Shown: positions 47,113 through 59,456, counted from the stretch's first letter. The stretch: DNA of 64,000 bases from Diphasiastrum complanatum (GCA_029204225.1 CM055096.1:63002240-63066239), one strand, 5' to 3'. Made by a program: numbers and translations. Notes: a model not told the origin generated them from the letters alone.

Positions 47113-48345
47113 TGCAAAACTGCTTGAAACTTCAACTGTAGGCTAAAAGCAGTATGCCGAGGCCAATTGTGATGTCAAAAGTTGAAATAATGACCTGCAC
47201 TTTTTTCTTTACCAAGCCACCCGCCGCTTTTCCGCCAAATTGAAAGCCAAATTGGCGTCGCCTTCCAGAATGCACTCTGTTGTCAACTCCCAACTACGTG
47301 CCCAATGGAATGGTGAAATCACTTTTGATGCACTCCGAACACTGTCTCCACTACAATCACTCTGTTTTGTGGTACCGTACTTGCAAATACAGTCCGAGTG
47401 CCCTTCGTTTGGAGGTTATAGCCTTTCGTTTGGATCAAAATGGATAAAGGTCCCAAAAATAGGGACTTTTCTAGTTTTTGAACTGTTTTTTCAGAGTGAA
47501 GAAACTTCACCTCTCATAAACTTGGGACCCAACTTTTATTTCAAAGTGAAAATTTTTATTGAAGTTGAATGGCCAATTTCTCTTCAATGGCCTTCAGGTC
47601 CCTTCAAAGCTCCTTTCAACCACATCTGACGATGGCCCTCCATCCAACAAACTTTATTGTACTTTGGGAAATCCATCGGAGCCATCCATAGTGATGGGTC
47701 ACTATCCAATGGTTCTTCTCATTCCTGAGCACTAAAATGCACCCTTAGAGACACGGATCTCTTCCAGTCGCAGGTGAACTAGCTCTATTGGCTGCACGTG
47801 ACCAGTCGCGGCCCCTTCCTCTCCACGCTTTGGCTATGGCTACCCTCTGAGATTGCAGATAACTCCTCCACCTAGCTACGGCCGCTCGAGGCTCCTTCTG
47901 GCATCCTTCTACCAGTGCTAGGGCGCCCTTGATCCTGCTTTTATAGATCATAAAATGGTCTCCTACAACTCAAGATCCAAACTTTTGTTCTTCCAAACCC
48001 TAGGCCAGGGTTTTCCTTGAAAATACTGAAATTGATTGACTGTTTACAACTCTCTGAATGGCCAATCATCTTCCTCTGAGGTCCCCTATTGCTAGGAGTC
48101 TGATGCTTCAAACTGTTCTCAAAACGGTTTCCGTTTGAATGCACACCGACTATAAACGCCAAGTAGCCTCCCTTCGGAATTTCAAATTCCATTTGGCTAA
48201 GGTTCTGATTTAGCCGACAACTCTTGTCTTCGAATCCTCACACAGTCTCAAGCTCAGCATGCTTCTGTGTGCTAGAATCTGTGCACCAGTGCTTCACTTT
48301 CCGTCTACAACCCGCCAAAAACCCCAAACTTTGAGAAATATCTAG
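47113..48345. other. Region without recognised genes
   Basis: Includes the 5' flank of the Copia gag and a moderately GC-rich segment. I find no partner LTR or coding similarity. Confidence 0.4.
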
Positions 48346-48563
48346 CTGATCACTTACCTCAAACATTCGGCTGATCACTTACCACATATATTCGTCGACT
48401 GATCACTTACCACAGACATTCGACTGATCACTTACCTCAAGCATTCAGTTGATCACTTACCACAGATATCCGGTTGATCACTTACCACAGAGATCCGACT
48501 GATCACTTACCACAAACATTCGGCTGATGACTTACCACAAACATTCGACTGATCACTTACCAC
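48346..48563. repeat. Minisatellite, about nine 25-bp units
   Basis: Unit CTGATCACTTACCACAAAC plus ATTCGA-like end, with variation at a few positions; one unit is 28 bp. There are no spacers between units. Confidence 0.95.
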
Positions 48564-48590
48564 CTAACACACACACACACACAAACACAT

Positions 48591-48787
48591 GCCTAAAGCC
48601 TAACCCTAAAGCATAATGTCTAAAGCCTAATGCCTCATGCCTAAAGCCTAACCCCAATGCCTAATGCCTAAAGCCTAACTCTAATGATTAATGTCTACAG
48701 CCTAACCCTAATGCCTAATTCCTAAATCCTAATGTCTTATGCCTAATGCCTAAAGCCTAACCCTAATGATTAATGTCTAAAGCCTAA
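48591..48787. repeat. Degenerate CCTAA(A/T)G / CCCTAA repeat
   Basis: Repeated gcctaaagcctaaccctaatg-type text, related in look to the plant telomere unit CCCTAAA but not a clean array. Confidence 0.8.
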
Positions 48788-48841
48788 CACACACACACAC
48801 ACATGCACCTAATGAGTAAAGCTTAACACACACACACACAC

Positions 48842-48954
<113 letters not shown>

Positions 48955-48956
48955 AT

Positions 48957-49428
48957 AAACACACGCATACACACACACACACACACTCTCCATAAACACA
49001 AATGGCACACACACACACACACAGCACATGCACATACACACACTCGCACACACATACACAACACATACACACATACACATACACATGTGCACACACACCA
49101 CATGCATGCACAACACATATGCATACATATATACATGCACCCACACACATACACATGCATGTGCACACACACCACATGCACACACAACACACACACACAC
49201 ACATATACACACGCACCCACACACACATACACACATACACACACACACAACACATACACATACAAACATGCACACACATGCAAACACACATACACACACA
49301 ACACATACACACATGCGCACACACACAACACACATACACATCACACATGCACACACAACACACACATACATACTCATACATGTACACACGCACACACAAC
49401 GTGCAAACACACATACACACAAACATTT
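48957..49428. repeat. CA/TA/CATG compound microsatellite
   Basis: About 470 bp of (CA)n mixed with cata, catg and cacc units. The long open frames in several reading frames are repeat artefacts. A short (TG)n at about 49551-49570 follows. Confidence 0.95.
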
Positions 49429-49570
49429 GCTGGGCTCTCAGAATCCTAAACCTGCATACATCGCATACAAACACACATTTCGTACTAATACATTCTCTAC
49501 CGCCTTTGACCTTCAGCCGCCCGTCATCGACAGGCTTTCCCACTAGTATATGTGTGTGTGTGTGTGTGTG

Positions 49571-50040
49571 TTGCTAGTTTTCCTCCCATAAACCCTAATT
49601 CACAAAACCCTAGTCGTTCATGTTTTTGAGTCTGATGGTTGCATCTACACACATTTTACAAGAAGCTCAAATGGCCACAATATATCAACTTTCAGTTTAA
49701 ACAACATTTTTCTTGGGATATAGTGAAAGCTGAAATAGTTGCACTGCGTTTCTAGAAACACGGTCATAGCATTTTTGAATTCTAGGAACGTTTCTAAGAA
49801 ATGTGTTTTTTTTTGTCTTTTTTATTTTTTTGTGGGCAATATGGGTATCAGATGAAAGCTCTAATTGAGGCCATTATTTTTATGTATGTTGCCGAGCATT
49901 TTCAATACAATTTGGTCAAGTTTAGGTGTATTAATCCATGTTGGGTTTTCGTCAAGGACAAAAATTCAAAACTAACCTCTGGCTTGTTCGTTACGATCAC
50001 AAATGGTTCCAGTGGGACAGAGACCGAGAACTGTAGAGCA
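49571..50040. other. Region without recognised features
   Basis: No gene or repeat could be supported. Confidence 0.4.
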
Positions 50041-50044
50041 ATTG

Positions 50045-50077
50045 TACCTCGCCTTTTTGCCGCCCCCCTCTCCAAGA

Positions 50078-50108
<31 letters not shown>

Positions 50109-50155
50109 CGACAGTAGCAGGGAGGGTGCTGCCCCCCCTGCACCCCCCCCAGGTA
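50045..50155. repeat. C-rich segment with a 29-C homopolymer
   Basis: The homopolymer is 50078-50106, with further C runs on both sides and a G run at 50160. It could form a quadruplex on the - strand. Run length is uncertain in any assembly. Confidence 0.9.
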
Positions 50156-50159
50156 AAAA

Positions 50160-52525
50160 TGGGGGGTCCAAATGCGTGTCGATAAGGGCCCAATATTTAT
50201 GCCCCAACTGTATGCACATTGCACTCACATTTTTCCAGTGAAATGATTGCAAAAGTCATCATCATCCATAGAGTTGATAGCCCAAATTGTAGCATTAACA
50301 ATTACTGAGAACAAGAGCAAATAACAACCAAATAGCTACTTGTGCCCTATCTACTGCACTTCTTGGGGGTGGGTGGGAGTGGGGGGAGGAAGGGGAGGAT
50401 TTAGGCTCCCCACACATTTGTTTTTTTAGGGTGGGGGAGAGGGCTACATTCCCCCCACCCCTGTCTCCCCCCATGTTTTTTGGGGGAGAGAGGTGGGCCT
50501 TGGCACAACCCCCTTTTACATTTTCCACTCTCTCGGAAACATGGAAGGGCACGCGCAATGCGTCATCTCGCAAAAAAAATTGAAAATGAAAAGAATGTTG
50601 TGCCACAGACCACAGGGAGGGAGAGGATTGCTAAGTAGATTATAATATACACATACATACATACATATATGGCAAGCAAGTCCTCAACCTCTCTCACATG
50701 ATAAATTTTCAGTTATATTCTATCACTCATGGATTTTGTTTTTGTTTTAGGAATAGATTCTTGCATTTTATTGAATATTTCAAGCCAAAATGGATAGCAA
50801 GGCATTCTCTTATATGGTTATGAGTGGATGTAGCTATAAATCATTAAATATTATGAGGATTTTCTAATCATGATATCTTGTATACATTGGATTTATTTCT
50901 ACAATTTTGGTCTAGTTGAGACTTGCATAGTCTACTAAATAGGTGAAAAAGGATGAGGGAGAGAATTGAGAATGAAAAGGTCAAAAGAAAGACATGAGAT
51001 AAGCGAAGAGATCAAATAAAGGCATGGGAGATACGCCAAGAGATAATCGATTTGGAAAAGAAAAAATAAAAATCCAAGAATATTCTTGTAAAAATGTGCT
51101 TTTTGTTTATATGAACCTTATTTGGTTGAAATATATATGGATATGTAAGAAAGGGCGTGATGATAGACCGGTTGTTAACATCTTGTCCTTGAGTTATATG
51201 AACATAGTCTTCTATTCAAAATTGCTAGAACATGTGATCTCAAAGAAATTCTCTTGCACATGATAATTGAAAAAAAAATTGAGTAGTCTTGAAATTGCAA
51301 ATCTTCTATAAATCATATTCTTATTAGTCTAGTGTGGAATGTGAACAAGAATGAGCAAGTTAGACTAAAAATAATCATGATCACTTGAAAAAAATAAATA
51401 GCAATCAATGTTCATCATATACAAAAAGCACAACTTGGTAAAATATGAGGTCATTTGGGGTTTAGTTCTAATTGAAAAGCACACATCCATGAGTTCCTTG
51501 CATAAGATTTATTCTATTCTTCTATTTTTGCATGAAAGCGTTTTCGTTGTGATATTCTTGAAATTGTTAGCCAGCAAACATTTCTTTTTTATCTATTAGT
51601 GAATAATAATAAACATTGATATGTTTATGCATCTTGACCAATGCTTTCAAAGTTAATAGAATGATAAGATGATATCTAACACCATAAGATATATAATACC
51701 AAAGAAGATCAGTAAGATTTTAGATTTAAATCACCTAATGATTCACTTATATATTTTTGTAAGTGATGACAATTTATTTTTGAGCTTCTAGTTTAACATA
51801 ATATATTTTGTCAATATTGCCTAATCATATCGTCAATGTTCCAAACAATGTGAGTTGTTCTTAGTTGGCAACATATAAAAATGTGCTAGAAATATAGTTG
51901 ATAAAGTATGCTATAACACAAATAGCCAAAATGCAAAATGGCTAAGAACAAGAGGTAATAAGTTTATTTATATTCAAGATTGGTTGGTGTAAGTATTTGG
52001 TAGAAAATCAAGGTCGATACATCACCATGCTTAACATGAGAATTATTAAACTATTCTCAAAATCATTTTCTCATTGCAGTCATAGCACGCTTGAAAAATC
52101 TTTATTGTTGGCATATCTTAGAATTTTTACTAAAAAAATAGTATTGGTAAGTATGTTGACTCACCAAATAAATTCATAACATGGCATACAAAAAAGATTT
52201 TGACCTTTAGATAATCATAATACTTATAATGCCCTTCTTATCTTCTAAATCTAAATTTTTATCCTACCTTTCTATTGAGTTCCTTCAATAATTTTAATCT
52301 TATGCATATTTGTAATACAATTTCTTCATGTATTCAAGAAGAAAAGTGGAGGAAGACATGTAGAAGAGGTGAACAACATCATAGATACTTTTCCAGAAGA
52401 AAAGTAAAAGAAGACATGTAGAAGAGGAGAAAACTTCATAGATACAAATTGTGATGGCATGTTGGTGTCCATTATAGTTGATAAAATATTTATTCCTAAA
52501 AGAACTCTATGTATGAAGGTGAATA
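50160..52525. other. Region without recognised genes
   Basis: Contains G/C-run-rich text at 50360-50510 and otherwise AT-rich sequence. At about 52330-52440 a short duplication (aagaagacatgtagaagagg) is seen. Confidence 0.45.
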
Positions 52526-52529
52526 TGGT

Positions 52530-52830
52530 TCATAAAAGTTTTATTCTCATGATGGTGATACAATTTTTTTGTCGTTGAACCAAGTGAAAACACACATGGA
52601 TGGTTATTTCTTTGAGGAGGGACATAGATCCCTTGGAAGAACCTACACAATCAATAGCAGCTAGACCCTCTATCCAATTGATGATATTGGTATTATAGTC
52701 TTGATAGCATCCTAGGGGTTTGTAGACTTTTTTCCTCTTTTGATGTTGATCGATCATGTGATCTATAATGGATGATGTTGACTCATCCACAGGGCTGGCG
52801 GGTTTAATCACCTAGGTGGTAGGATTGAGT
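52530..52830 (-). pseudogene. Gypsy gag-protease region remnant, copy 2
   Basis: The minus strand reads MIKPASPVDESTSSIIDHMI and WIEGLAAIDC. This is clearly related to VVKPIAPKVDDRSSTTEHTI and WTDALATIDC at 54360-54540. Both come from one Gypsy family. Confidence 0.75.
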
Positions 52831-53624
52831 CTAACATCTCAATTATGATTTGTTACTTTATTAGTAAATGTAAACACACTCAATTTCTTGTTATCAGAGT
52901 CTTCTATAGAGCATTTATTGATCGATGAAGATCAAACTTATGTCAAATTTTTTTACTGTTCATTTTTTTTGTACTCAATTTTTTCAACAATGGTATGAGA
53001 GCTATTGTGTTGATTGTCATAACATTTCTAGCATATAACAAGACACGTGGACCAATCATCTTCAAATTTCTTTCTTTATTGATAGTTTCAATGGGACAAA
53101 TTTCATATGCAAAAGTATCATACAAAAATGATACTAAGGGAAAAACACTTGGTTTAATATCCATGTATTACATCCATGTTTGGCTTAAAGAATTCTAAAT
53201 AATATTGACATGGATATTTGGCACTCCAGTGTACAAGTTTATTAGTTATGTCTCACCATTTTTTACTCTAAAAATGTAATTAATAATCTTGTGAGGGCCC
53301 AAGCACACCCATTAGGACATGTGGAGCTAATGCATGGTGATTGAGGAGACAAAAAAACAATTTGATAAAAATTGGGATCCCATATGAAATATTCTTGCTA
53401 GAGGTCTATATATACCTTTAGGAACTCTCCATCCTCTTCTTATAGTTTTTGGTTTCCAGTTGCAAGAAACCTCCCTCTCCTATATTCAATCCTCGTGGCT
53501 CAGGGACAAAATTGATTGGGGTATGACTTTCAACTTCTACTTGGTTGGATGGGTTGTCTCCATAGCACTTTTTTAAGGTGCATGCAACAAAATCATAAGG
53601 ATCTACACTTGGCAATCTTTATAG

Positions 53625-53636
53625 TGGTATCAGAGC
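53625..53636 (+). other. LTR retroelement primer-binding site, plus orientation
   Basis: TGGTATCAGAGC. It sits between two - strand Gypsy remnants, so a plus-strand LTR element end is probably inserted or nested here. The LTR would be to the left (within 52840-53620). No plus-strand gag was seen. Confidence 0.65.
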
Positions 53637-53819
53637 TTGGCTTTGTATCGATTATAAGGTGGAGACACTTTTTGTTTTTTGTAGTTTTTTGGTAGTTCTT
53701 TTTTTGGTTTTTTTTCTCTTGGTAGTGGAATTGACCTCCAAGTAAGTGGCTTATTAGAATCTTGATTGTTTTCAGCCTAAAGATCAGTGTTGTGGACTTT
53801 CTCCATAACCATAAATGCA

Positions 53820-55440
53820 AATCATTTAATTTTTGATCTGAGTCCATTTTGATTGACTTCAAGGAATCCAACACCTTTTTTTCTCTTTTTCGTCATTTTG
53901 GTGGATTCTTCCTTGTTTTCTTTCATCAGAACTGCCGTGACGTTCGCCTCGTGGTTGCGAATATCAACATCTACCGTAGCTATCGCCTCTTCGGGTAGAT
54001 CACTCCATCGGATCACTTGGTTGTAGCGTTGCTTCAACTAATTCTTCTTATTCGTAGGTGCCTTGGATGGATCAATCCTTGAGACTTTTGCCACAACAGA
54101 CTTTTGCGGTGGTTGAGCTGGTACTTTCTTGATTCCATAACAATCTGGGTCCATGTGGTGTAGGACCTACTCATCAGTCAGCTCAATCTCCTTATTATAA
54201 GTTAGAGCATGTTGCCAAGGGACTAAATCATCGTCCACTAGGTTCTCGATAGATTCCGCTGACAGCCATGCTACGTTTATCATATTCACCCCAAATGTGA
54301 TTGGTGTGTCTATAGTGTAACACTTGGGTGAAGATGTACTAGGTTCAGGATTTGATTCATATTGACATGTCCAGCAGTCAATAGTTGCTAATGCATCCGT
54401 CCATCTCACAACATCCGTCTCTAAATCATAGTGACCTCCCTTGGTTGGCCTTGGGCGATCAATCGTGTGTTCTGTCGTCGATGATCTGTCATCAACTTTG
54501 GGTGCAATAGGTTTCACCACCCATGTGGTTGAATCAACCTTCACAGCCTGCTCTTTGTTCTCGAAGGTGAGTTTCCCCGTACCCCAGTTGTGTATTACTT
54601 GCACAATCCTCAACCATGGTCTTCCCAGTAAAACACAGTATGCAGCAGTTGGAGATTTAGGTATATCCATGACTACAAAAGTAATCACAAACTACATTCT
54701 TGCTATCTTTACAGGGATATCGACAACTACACCTTTTGGTTTCACACAGGATTGATCTGCTAGCTTGATGGCGAATCTTGCTGGCTTTAATCCTTGTAAA
54801 CCCCACTTTTCATACAAACTTAGTAGAGATCAAATTGACACCTGATCCTCCATCTAATACTGTTGCCTCGTCCTCGTATCTCTTGTGGTTGATTGGCAAA
54901 GTAATGTTGTGCTAATCACTTTCCCATATTGCCCCGATGTGGAGGACGTTACTTGTTTCTTCATAGCCCGTACAATATATGGGCTCAGGCGCTACTGGTT
55001 CCTCATCCGCTTTGGCCCATTCAGTTAGAAGGCTTTTCGCTTGTGGTGCAATCCGCAGTAGTTCCCCGAGTGGTAAACTAACACGGCTCGCCAATAAAAG
55101 TGTGAGCCTTTCAGTGCGTGGTTCCTAGGCTCCACCATGTGAAAAGGTGGTTCATGTTGGTGCAACCGATCATTCTGATTAGTGCGTAGTGGTGAGCCCG
55201 CTTGCGATTCCCGTTCGACGCCAACTGGAGGATACGATCGAGGGAGTAGGAGTGTGGGTGGATGAATATTCGTCGTCAGATCTCTCATCCTCTTCCCTGA
55301 TGGCATCTTCCATAGCATCTTGCAGAGTAGCATACTGCTCCCGGCTCACTGTTGTCTTAATATTTTTCTTTTCTATAGCTCTTTCTTCCTTTGATCCATT
55401 ACTTTTGGATCTATTCGAGCTTCATAGGAGGGTATTCGAC
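53820..55440 (-). pseudogene. Gypsy gag-protease region
   Basis: Minus-strand blocks are SLPLGELLRIAPQAKSLLTE (about 55000-55090), the retropepsin-like ATVLDGGSGVNLIS (about 54830-54870), and IPKSPTAAYCVLLGRPWLRI and VIHNWGTGKLTFENKEQ (54540-54690). The Asp of DGGSG is the expected catalytic residue. Frames are broken, and no RT follows on the left. Confidence 0.85.
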
Positions 55441-55985
55441 TAACATTGCTCCAGAGAGTTTCTTTTGGTAAAGATTGTTGGATTCATATCCTCTTCATCC
55501 CTATTCTCTACTAATCTAGATCCATTCATTAAGCTATTGTAAATATTTATACAGTCACATACTTTGCAAAAATACATTTGTTTCTTGACAGTCTGAAGAA
55601 ATAAAAAGGAATCGGTGACAGTGTTACCCGATAGTTCGGTCACCTCTTCTTTTTTAGCAACTTTCTCTTAGTTCGGTCGCCTCTTCTTTGTCGGCCACCT
55701 TTTTTGTCGGCTATCATGATCGATTGTTCGGACCATACTTGATTGGTCGTTCATCCTGAACCATCTGGTTAGATTCTCTCATTCGGCCTATCGACCGCAA
55801 TTTAACTATCAGGCGTACCAACAAGTACACACGTCATGACCGGACAAAATCAAATATTATCTGATGGCGACTGCCAACAACATATAGTACCTTAACCAAT
55901 TTGTAAGCCATAGATTAATCTTTCTTTTAATTAGTTAGCCATGTGTATATATCCAGCAACTTATTAGTTGCTCGGGGGTGTGATT
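55441..55985. other. Region without recognised features
   Basis: Short repeats of agttcggtcgcctcttctt are seen near 55630-55690. Nothing else is supported. Confidence 0.4.
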
Positions 55986-55989
55986 TTTT

Positions 55990-56065
55990 GGCGAGCTTTT
56001 TGCGGCGAGCTTTTGTGGGTGAGCTTTTGAAGGCGAGCTTTTTTGTGTTCGAAGCGAGCTTTTTC
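55990..56065. repeat. GCGAGCTTTT repeat cluster, locus 2
   Basis: Five units of (G)GCGAGCTTTT within about 75 bp, the same motif as 38395-38445. It lies about 0.7 kb left of the second SWIM remnant. Confidence 0.8.
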
Positions 56066-56528
56066 TACTATTACATTTCACCCACTATAACATACAAGTT
56101 TTTTCTATTTCCAAATGTCACCCATTAGGACATGCATTTACATTGCAAAAACCATGATATGTAGGATAAATAAATTATCAATCAAACATTCATGGAGCCA
56201 AAAATGCAAACTGTCATCACCTTTACATATGTGCAAAAGAAATGATTTTAGGCAATACAAAACAACTATGTAATAGGGAAAAAGTACAATTCACTACAAG
56301 CTAAAACTTTTAAATTCAAGGAATCATAAGAACAACAAATTTACTATTTTTAAGGACTATGCAAGATAGACAATGAAAAAATATGAGAACTTGGACATTA
56401 TTATGCAAAATAACAAAGTTTTTTTTCCCTGGACATCCAATCAAATTTTGGCCCATGTCGATAGTAACAACTCTTTTGTCCCCATCATTTCATATCATGC
56501 CATATGATGCCTTTCACATAAGCTTTCA

Positions 56529-56635
56529 TGGGCTTTTTCACATAAGCAATGGGCAATGATGATTATGCCAAACAATGGGCAATGATGATTATTCACATAA
56601 GCAATGGGCAATGATGATTATGCCAAACACAACAA
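56529..56635. repeat. Short tandem repeat around gcaatgggcaatgatgatta
   Basis: Three units of caatgggcaatgatgatta, two of them with a ttcacataag prefix. Confidence 0.85.
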
Positions 56636-56735
56636 CAACCACAAAAAAGCGAACCATTGTCTTGTTCATGGGTACGTTCTTCCACGAGTAAGCGCTTGAA
56701 AGACCTCTGCTTCACTCAAACTGGCTTGAAGCCGA

Positions 56736-57224
56736 TCAAAGCCCAAAATCCTTAATAATATGAAATATATGGCAAGCCATATATGGCTTTCTCTCAGCCA
56801 GCCTTTTTTGGAAGTCTGGACAAGTACAAGAGAGATTGACATTTATATGGACATCATAACGAAGTCCTGCTTGTAGAGAAGATTCGGTCTCAATCTCAAA
56901 AATCTCATGTTGTAATTCTTTTACTACCTTCTCTGTCAGCACGGAAGCACTCATGGTCAGGGCTTTCCCTACATTAATAGATTTCACTTCCAACTGAAAT
57001 CCTACAACAGACAACATGTCCACCTCTGGTTGCACCAATTTTGTTCCTTCAGCGACATGCCATATGCTTGGTATCATTGTTGGTGTTGGAGAAATGCTCT
57101 TGTTTGAGTTCCAAGAATGGGTGCAGTGTGGAAAAAAAAAACATGGGGCAAGAGTACCTTTCGATGAATTGGTTATTGCATGATTACATTTTTCACTTTT
57201 GGATATCCATCTGAGATACTTCAC
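56736..57224 (-). pseudogene. SWIM zinc-finger protein remnant, copy 2
   Basis: A 162-residue open frame has TLAPCFF, IPSIWHVAEGTKLVQPEVDM, LSVVGFQLEV, YDVHINVNLSCTCPDFQKRL and YMACHIFHI. The layout matches 40942-41477. The last zinc ligands read CH where copy 1 has CKH, so one residue of the SWIM CxH pair is missing and the finger is probably dead. The source protein is unknown to me; a transposase-related origin is possible. Confidence 0.65.
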
Positions 57225-57416
57225 ACGACTACCAATGTTAGTCCTCCTTATTGCCTAGAAGGTGTCATGTCATTTACATTCCACCATCTCTTGCTTATCT
57301 TGGAACACAAAATCACCTGCCTGAGGGGGAATCCTTGAGGTCGGTGGTACCTCCATACCTTTCCTAGGTACACTTCACTACTGATATCCCAGCAGTGATT
57401 CTCTAGACAACACAAT

Positions 57417-58017
57417 ATGGCTACAACAATCCAGACAAGAGTGACAATCAATCTTGATGGCGCAAATTACAGAATCTGGAAATTCAAAATCAAAACACTT
57501 CTGAAGGGTGAAGGCATCTGGTCGGTGACCAAACTCTCAGAGGTTCAGGCTCTAGAGGGAGACCCGAGGAGAGTTGAATGGAAAAGATGAGCGCGCAATG
57601 GCGATCATCGTTTTGTCCATAAATGAAGATCTACTCATGCATATTGAAGACTACGAAAGCAGCCATACAACATGGGAAAGATTAAAACAAAAGTATGAAG
57701 TGAGGACTGCAGCTTCAGTCATGCACCTTCACAATCAGCTGCAATCCATACGATGGGATTGCAACCAGTTGGATCAGCACGTTGAGAAGATTAGAACGAT
57801 CTTCGCTCAAGAGCACCAAGTCCCAACACCACAGCAGCTGATGTGCTTCATGAAATCTCTACCGATGTCCTATCAGGCGCTGAGAATGCTCATATTGAGT
57901 CTACCAGATATGACATTCGACAAAGCAGTCAGTCTTGTCGCTGATGGGAGACTGATGAGAGACGAAGGAGAGGGAAGCATTGATCAAGAGAAGGCTCTCT
58001 TCACGAAAGGAATGTGA
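57417..58017 (+). pseudogene. Copia gag, plus strand
   Basis: It starts ATTIQTRVTINLDGANYRIW and KFKIKTLLKGEGIWSV. A frameshift near 57575 leads into DERAMAIIVLSINEDLLMHI, TTWERLKQKYEVRTAASVMH and MCFMKSLPMSYQALRMLILS. This is UBN2-type gag. No knuckle, protease or RT follows, so it is a gag-only fragment. Confidence 0.85.
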
Positions 58018-58802
58018 GAAAATCTAATCGGATTAGGCATCACCCTTTCTCTCCAAGCAACATGGCTTTAAAATCACCAGTTTTTTGAAAACAATGAGCT
58101 CAGACTGCAAACTCAGACCAAGTTATGTTGTTCATGAGTAGCTAGCTTTCGGCCGGCAAATATTGGGTGGGTGTGGCTTCCCAAAGCAAAGATTAGAGAA
58201 TCCTACTGGAAAGATGTCAAGTATCTTCACAATTTTTATTACCTTAGAGATAGAAACACATGAATTCCTTCGGTTTGTATCTTGCTTTAGAGAAGAAAAG
58301 CTCTGATTTGAGAACTTTTTTTATTGTAAAGATGTGACAAGTCCTCTTGTAGTTTGTATTCTCTGGCCTTTTAAGATGAAGAGATCCACTTAAGAATTCT
58401 TTGTTAGATTTTGAATGGTATATGTTTTGGTGGTGTCATTTTCGCGAAGGCTTCAGTGATTTTTGCGAAACCTTTAGGGAGATTCCCTCCCCCTCCAGAA
58501 AAATGCGACACTCCCCTTCCCCTCCCAAAAAATGCCTCCCCTCCCGAACAATGCGACACGTTGGTTGGCACACTTCGGCCCAATAAATGCACTTGCGAGT
58601 CAAAGTCGAAAAATATCTCTCAGACATGTACACAATCTCCACCATATCCTCATGTCTCTTACAAAGACCCGGCTCACAAATTTCTTTGAACACACCCCAT
58701 TAGCATTTCAAGTATTCCCTCAAAGTCATCCATCATTACAATCACATCACTTTCACAATTATCTATACACCACCACAATTTCTCCTATTGTTTAGACAAT
58801 TT
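58018..58802. other. Region without recognised genes
   Basis: Contains a short C-rich stretch at 58480-58560 with the motif aatgcgacac, which resembles the tandem units in the Copia LTR at 11340-11600. Confidence 0.4.
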
Positions 58803-59456
58803 ACACTAATGTGGGCCACCTTGGATCCTTTTTGACAACAATGCACACGGTTTGGATTGTTTAGTATCTCAAGGTTTGACTACTTTGTGTAGTTCTTTTA
58901 ATAATTTAGCTTGTTCTTCACCTTACTATGCTATAATGCTTCTTGGTTTCCAAGAGGAGGCTCGAACCTGGGACCAAAGAAACTTTGGATGCCAAGCTAA
59001 CCAGCTAAGCCAACCCTGTTGGGTTTACTATGCTATAATGACCTTTGTGGTTATTATCACCACTTCACACTCAATTGCCGTAACATTGTTTCTTGCATTT
59101 ACCATGGGGCTTCCATCTTTTTAGTTGAGTTTTCCTCATTTTTCATTGGGTGGTGTCCATTGCTAGCTTCATCAGAACCTACACTAATAGGGGCCACCTT
59201 GGACTCCCTTTTTGACAACAATACACACGTTGTGTATTGTTTAGTATTTCAAGGTTTGACTTCTTTGAGTAGCTCTTTTAACGATTTAGCTTGTTCTTCA
59301 CCTTACTATGCTATAATGACATTTGTGGTTACTATCACCACTTCACACTCAATTGCCATAACATGGTTTCTCGCATTTACCATGGGGCTTCCATCTTTTT
59401 CATGGAGTTTTCCTCATTTTTCATTGGGTGGTGTCCATCGCTAGCTTCCTCTTTCT
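58803..59456. repeat. Tandem duplication, 276-bp unit, one unit carrying the SINE
   Basis: Unit 1 is 58803-59180 (378 bp) and unit 2 is 59181-59456 (276 bp). The difference of 102 bp equals the 88-bp insert plus one 14-bp target duplication. The units share acactaat..gggccacctt and catttttcattgggtggtgt. Confidence 0.93.
58939..59026 (-). mobile_element. Ultra-short tRNA-like SINE, copy 2 (88 bp)
   Basis: Flanked by a perfect 14-bp duplication ACTATGCTATAATG (58925-58938 and 59027-59040). The minus strand has TGGCTTAGCTGG, which fits the pol III A box, and GGTTCGAGCCT, close to the B box GGTTCGANNCC. The sister unit of the surrounding tandem duplication holds the same 14 bases once, at about 59303-59316, with no insert, which is the empty site. 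Confidence 0.88.

Noticed and set aside
48346-48563. Regular 25-bp repeats resembling a CRISPR array
   Set aside because: Units are directly adjacent without unique spacers, the genome is a plant nucleus, and no cas genes exist. It is a minisatellite.
49801-50252. Open frames with poly-Pro or poly-Gly
   Set aside because: They come from the C homopolymer region. The run length is unreliable.
58939-59026. A functional tRNA gene at the SINE loci
   Set aside because: A- and B-box-like motifs are present, but I could not fold a convincing acceptor stem or a proper anticodon loop, and the segments are flanked by target duplications.
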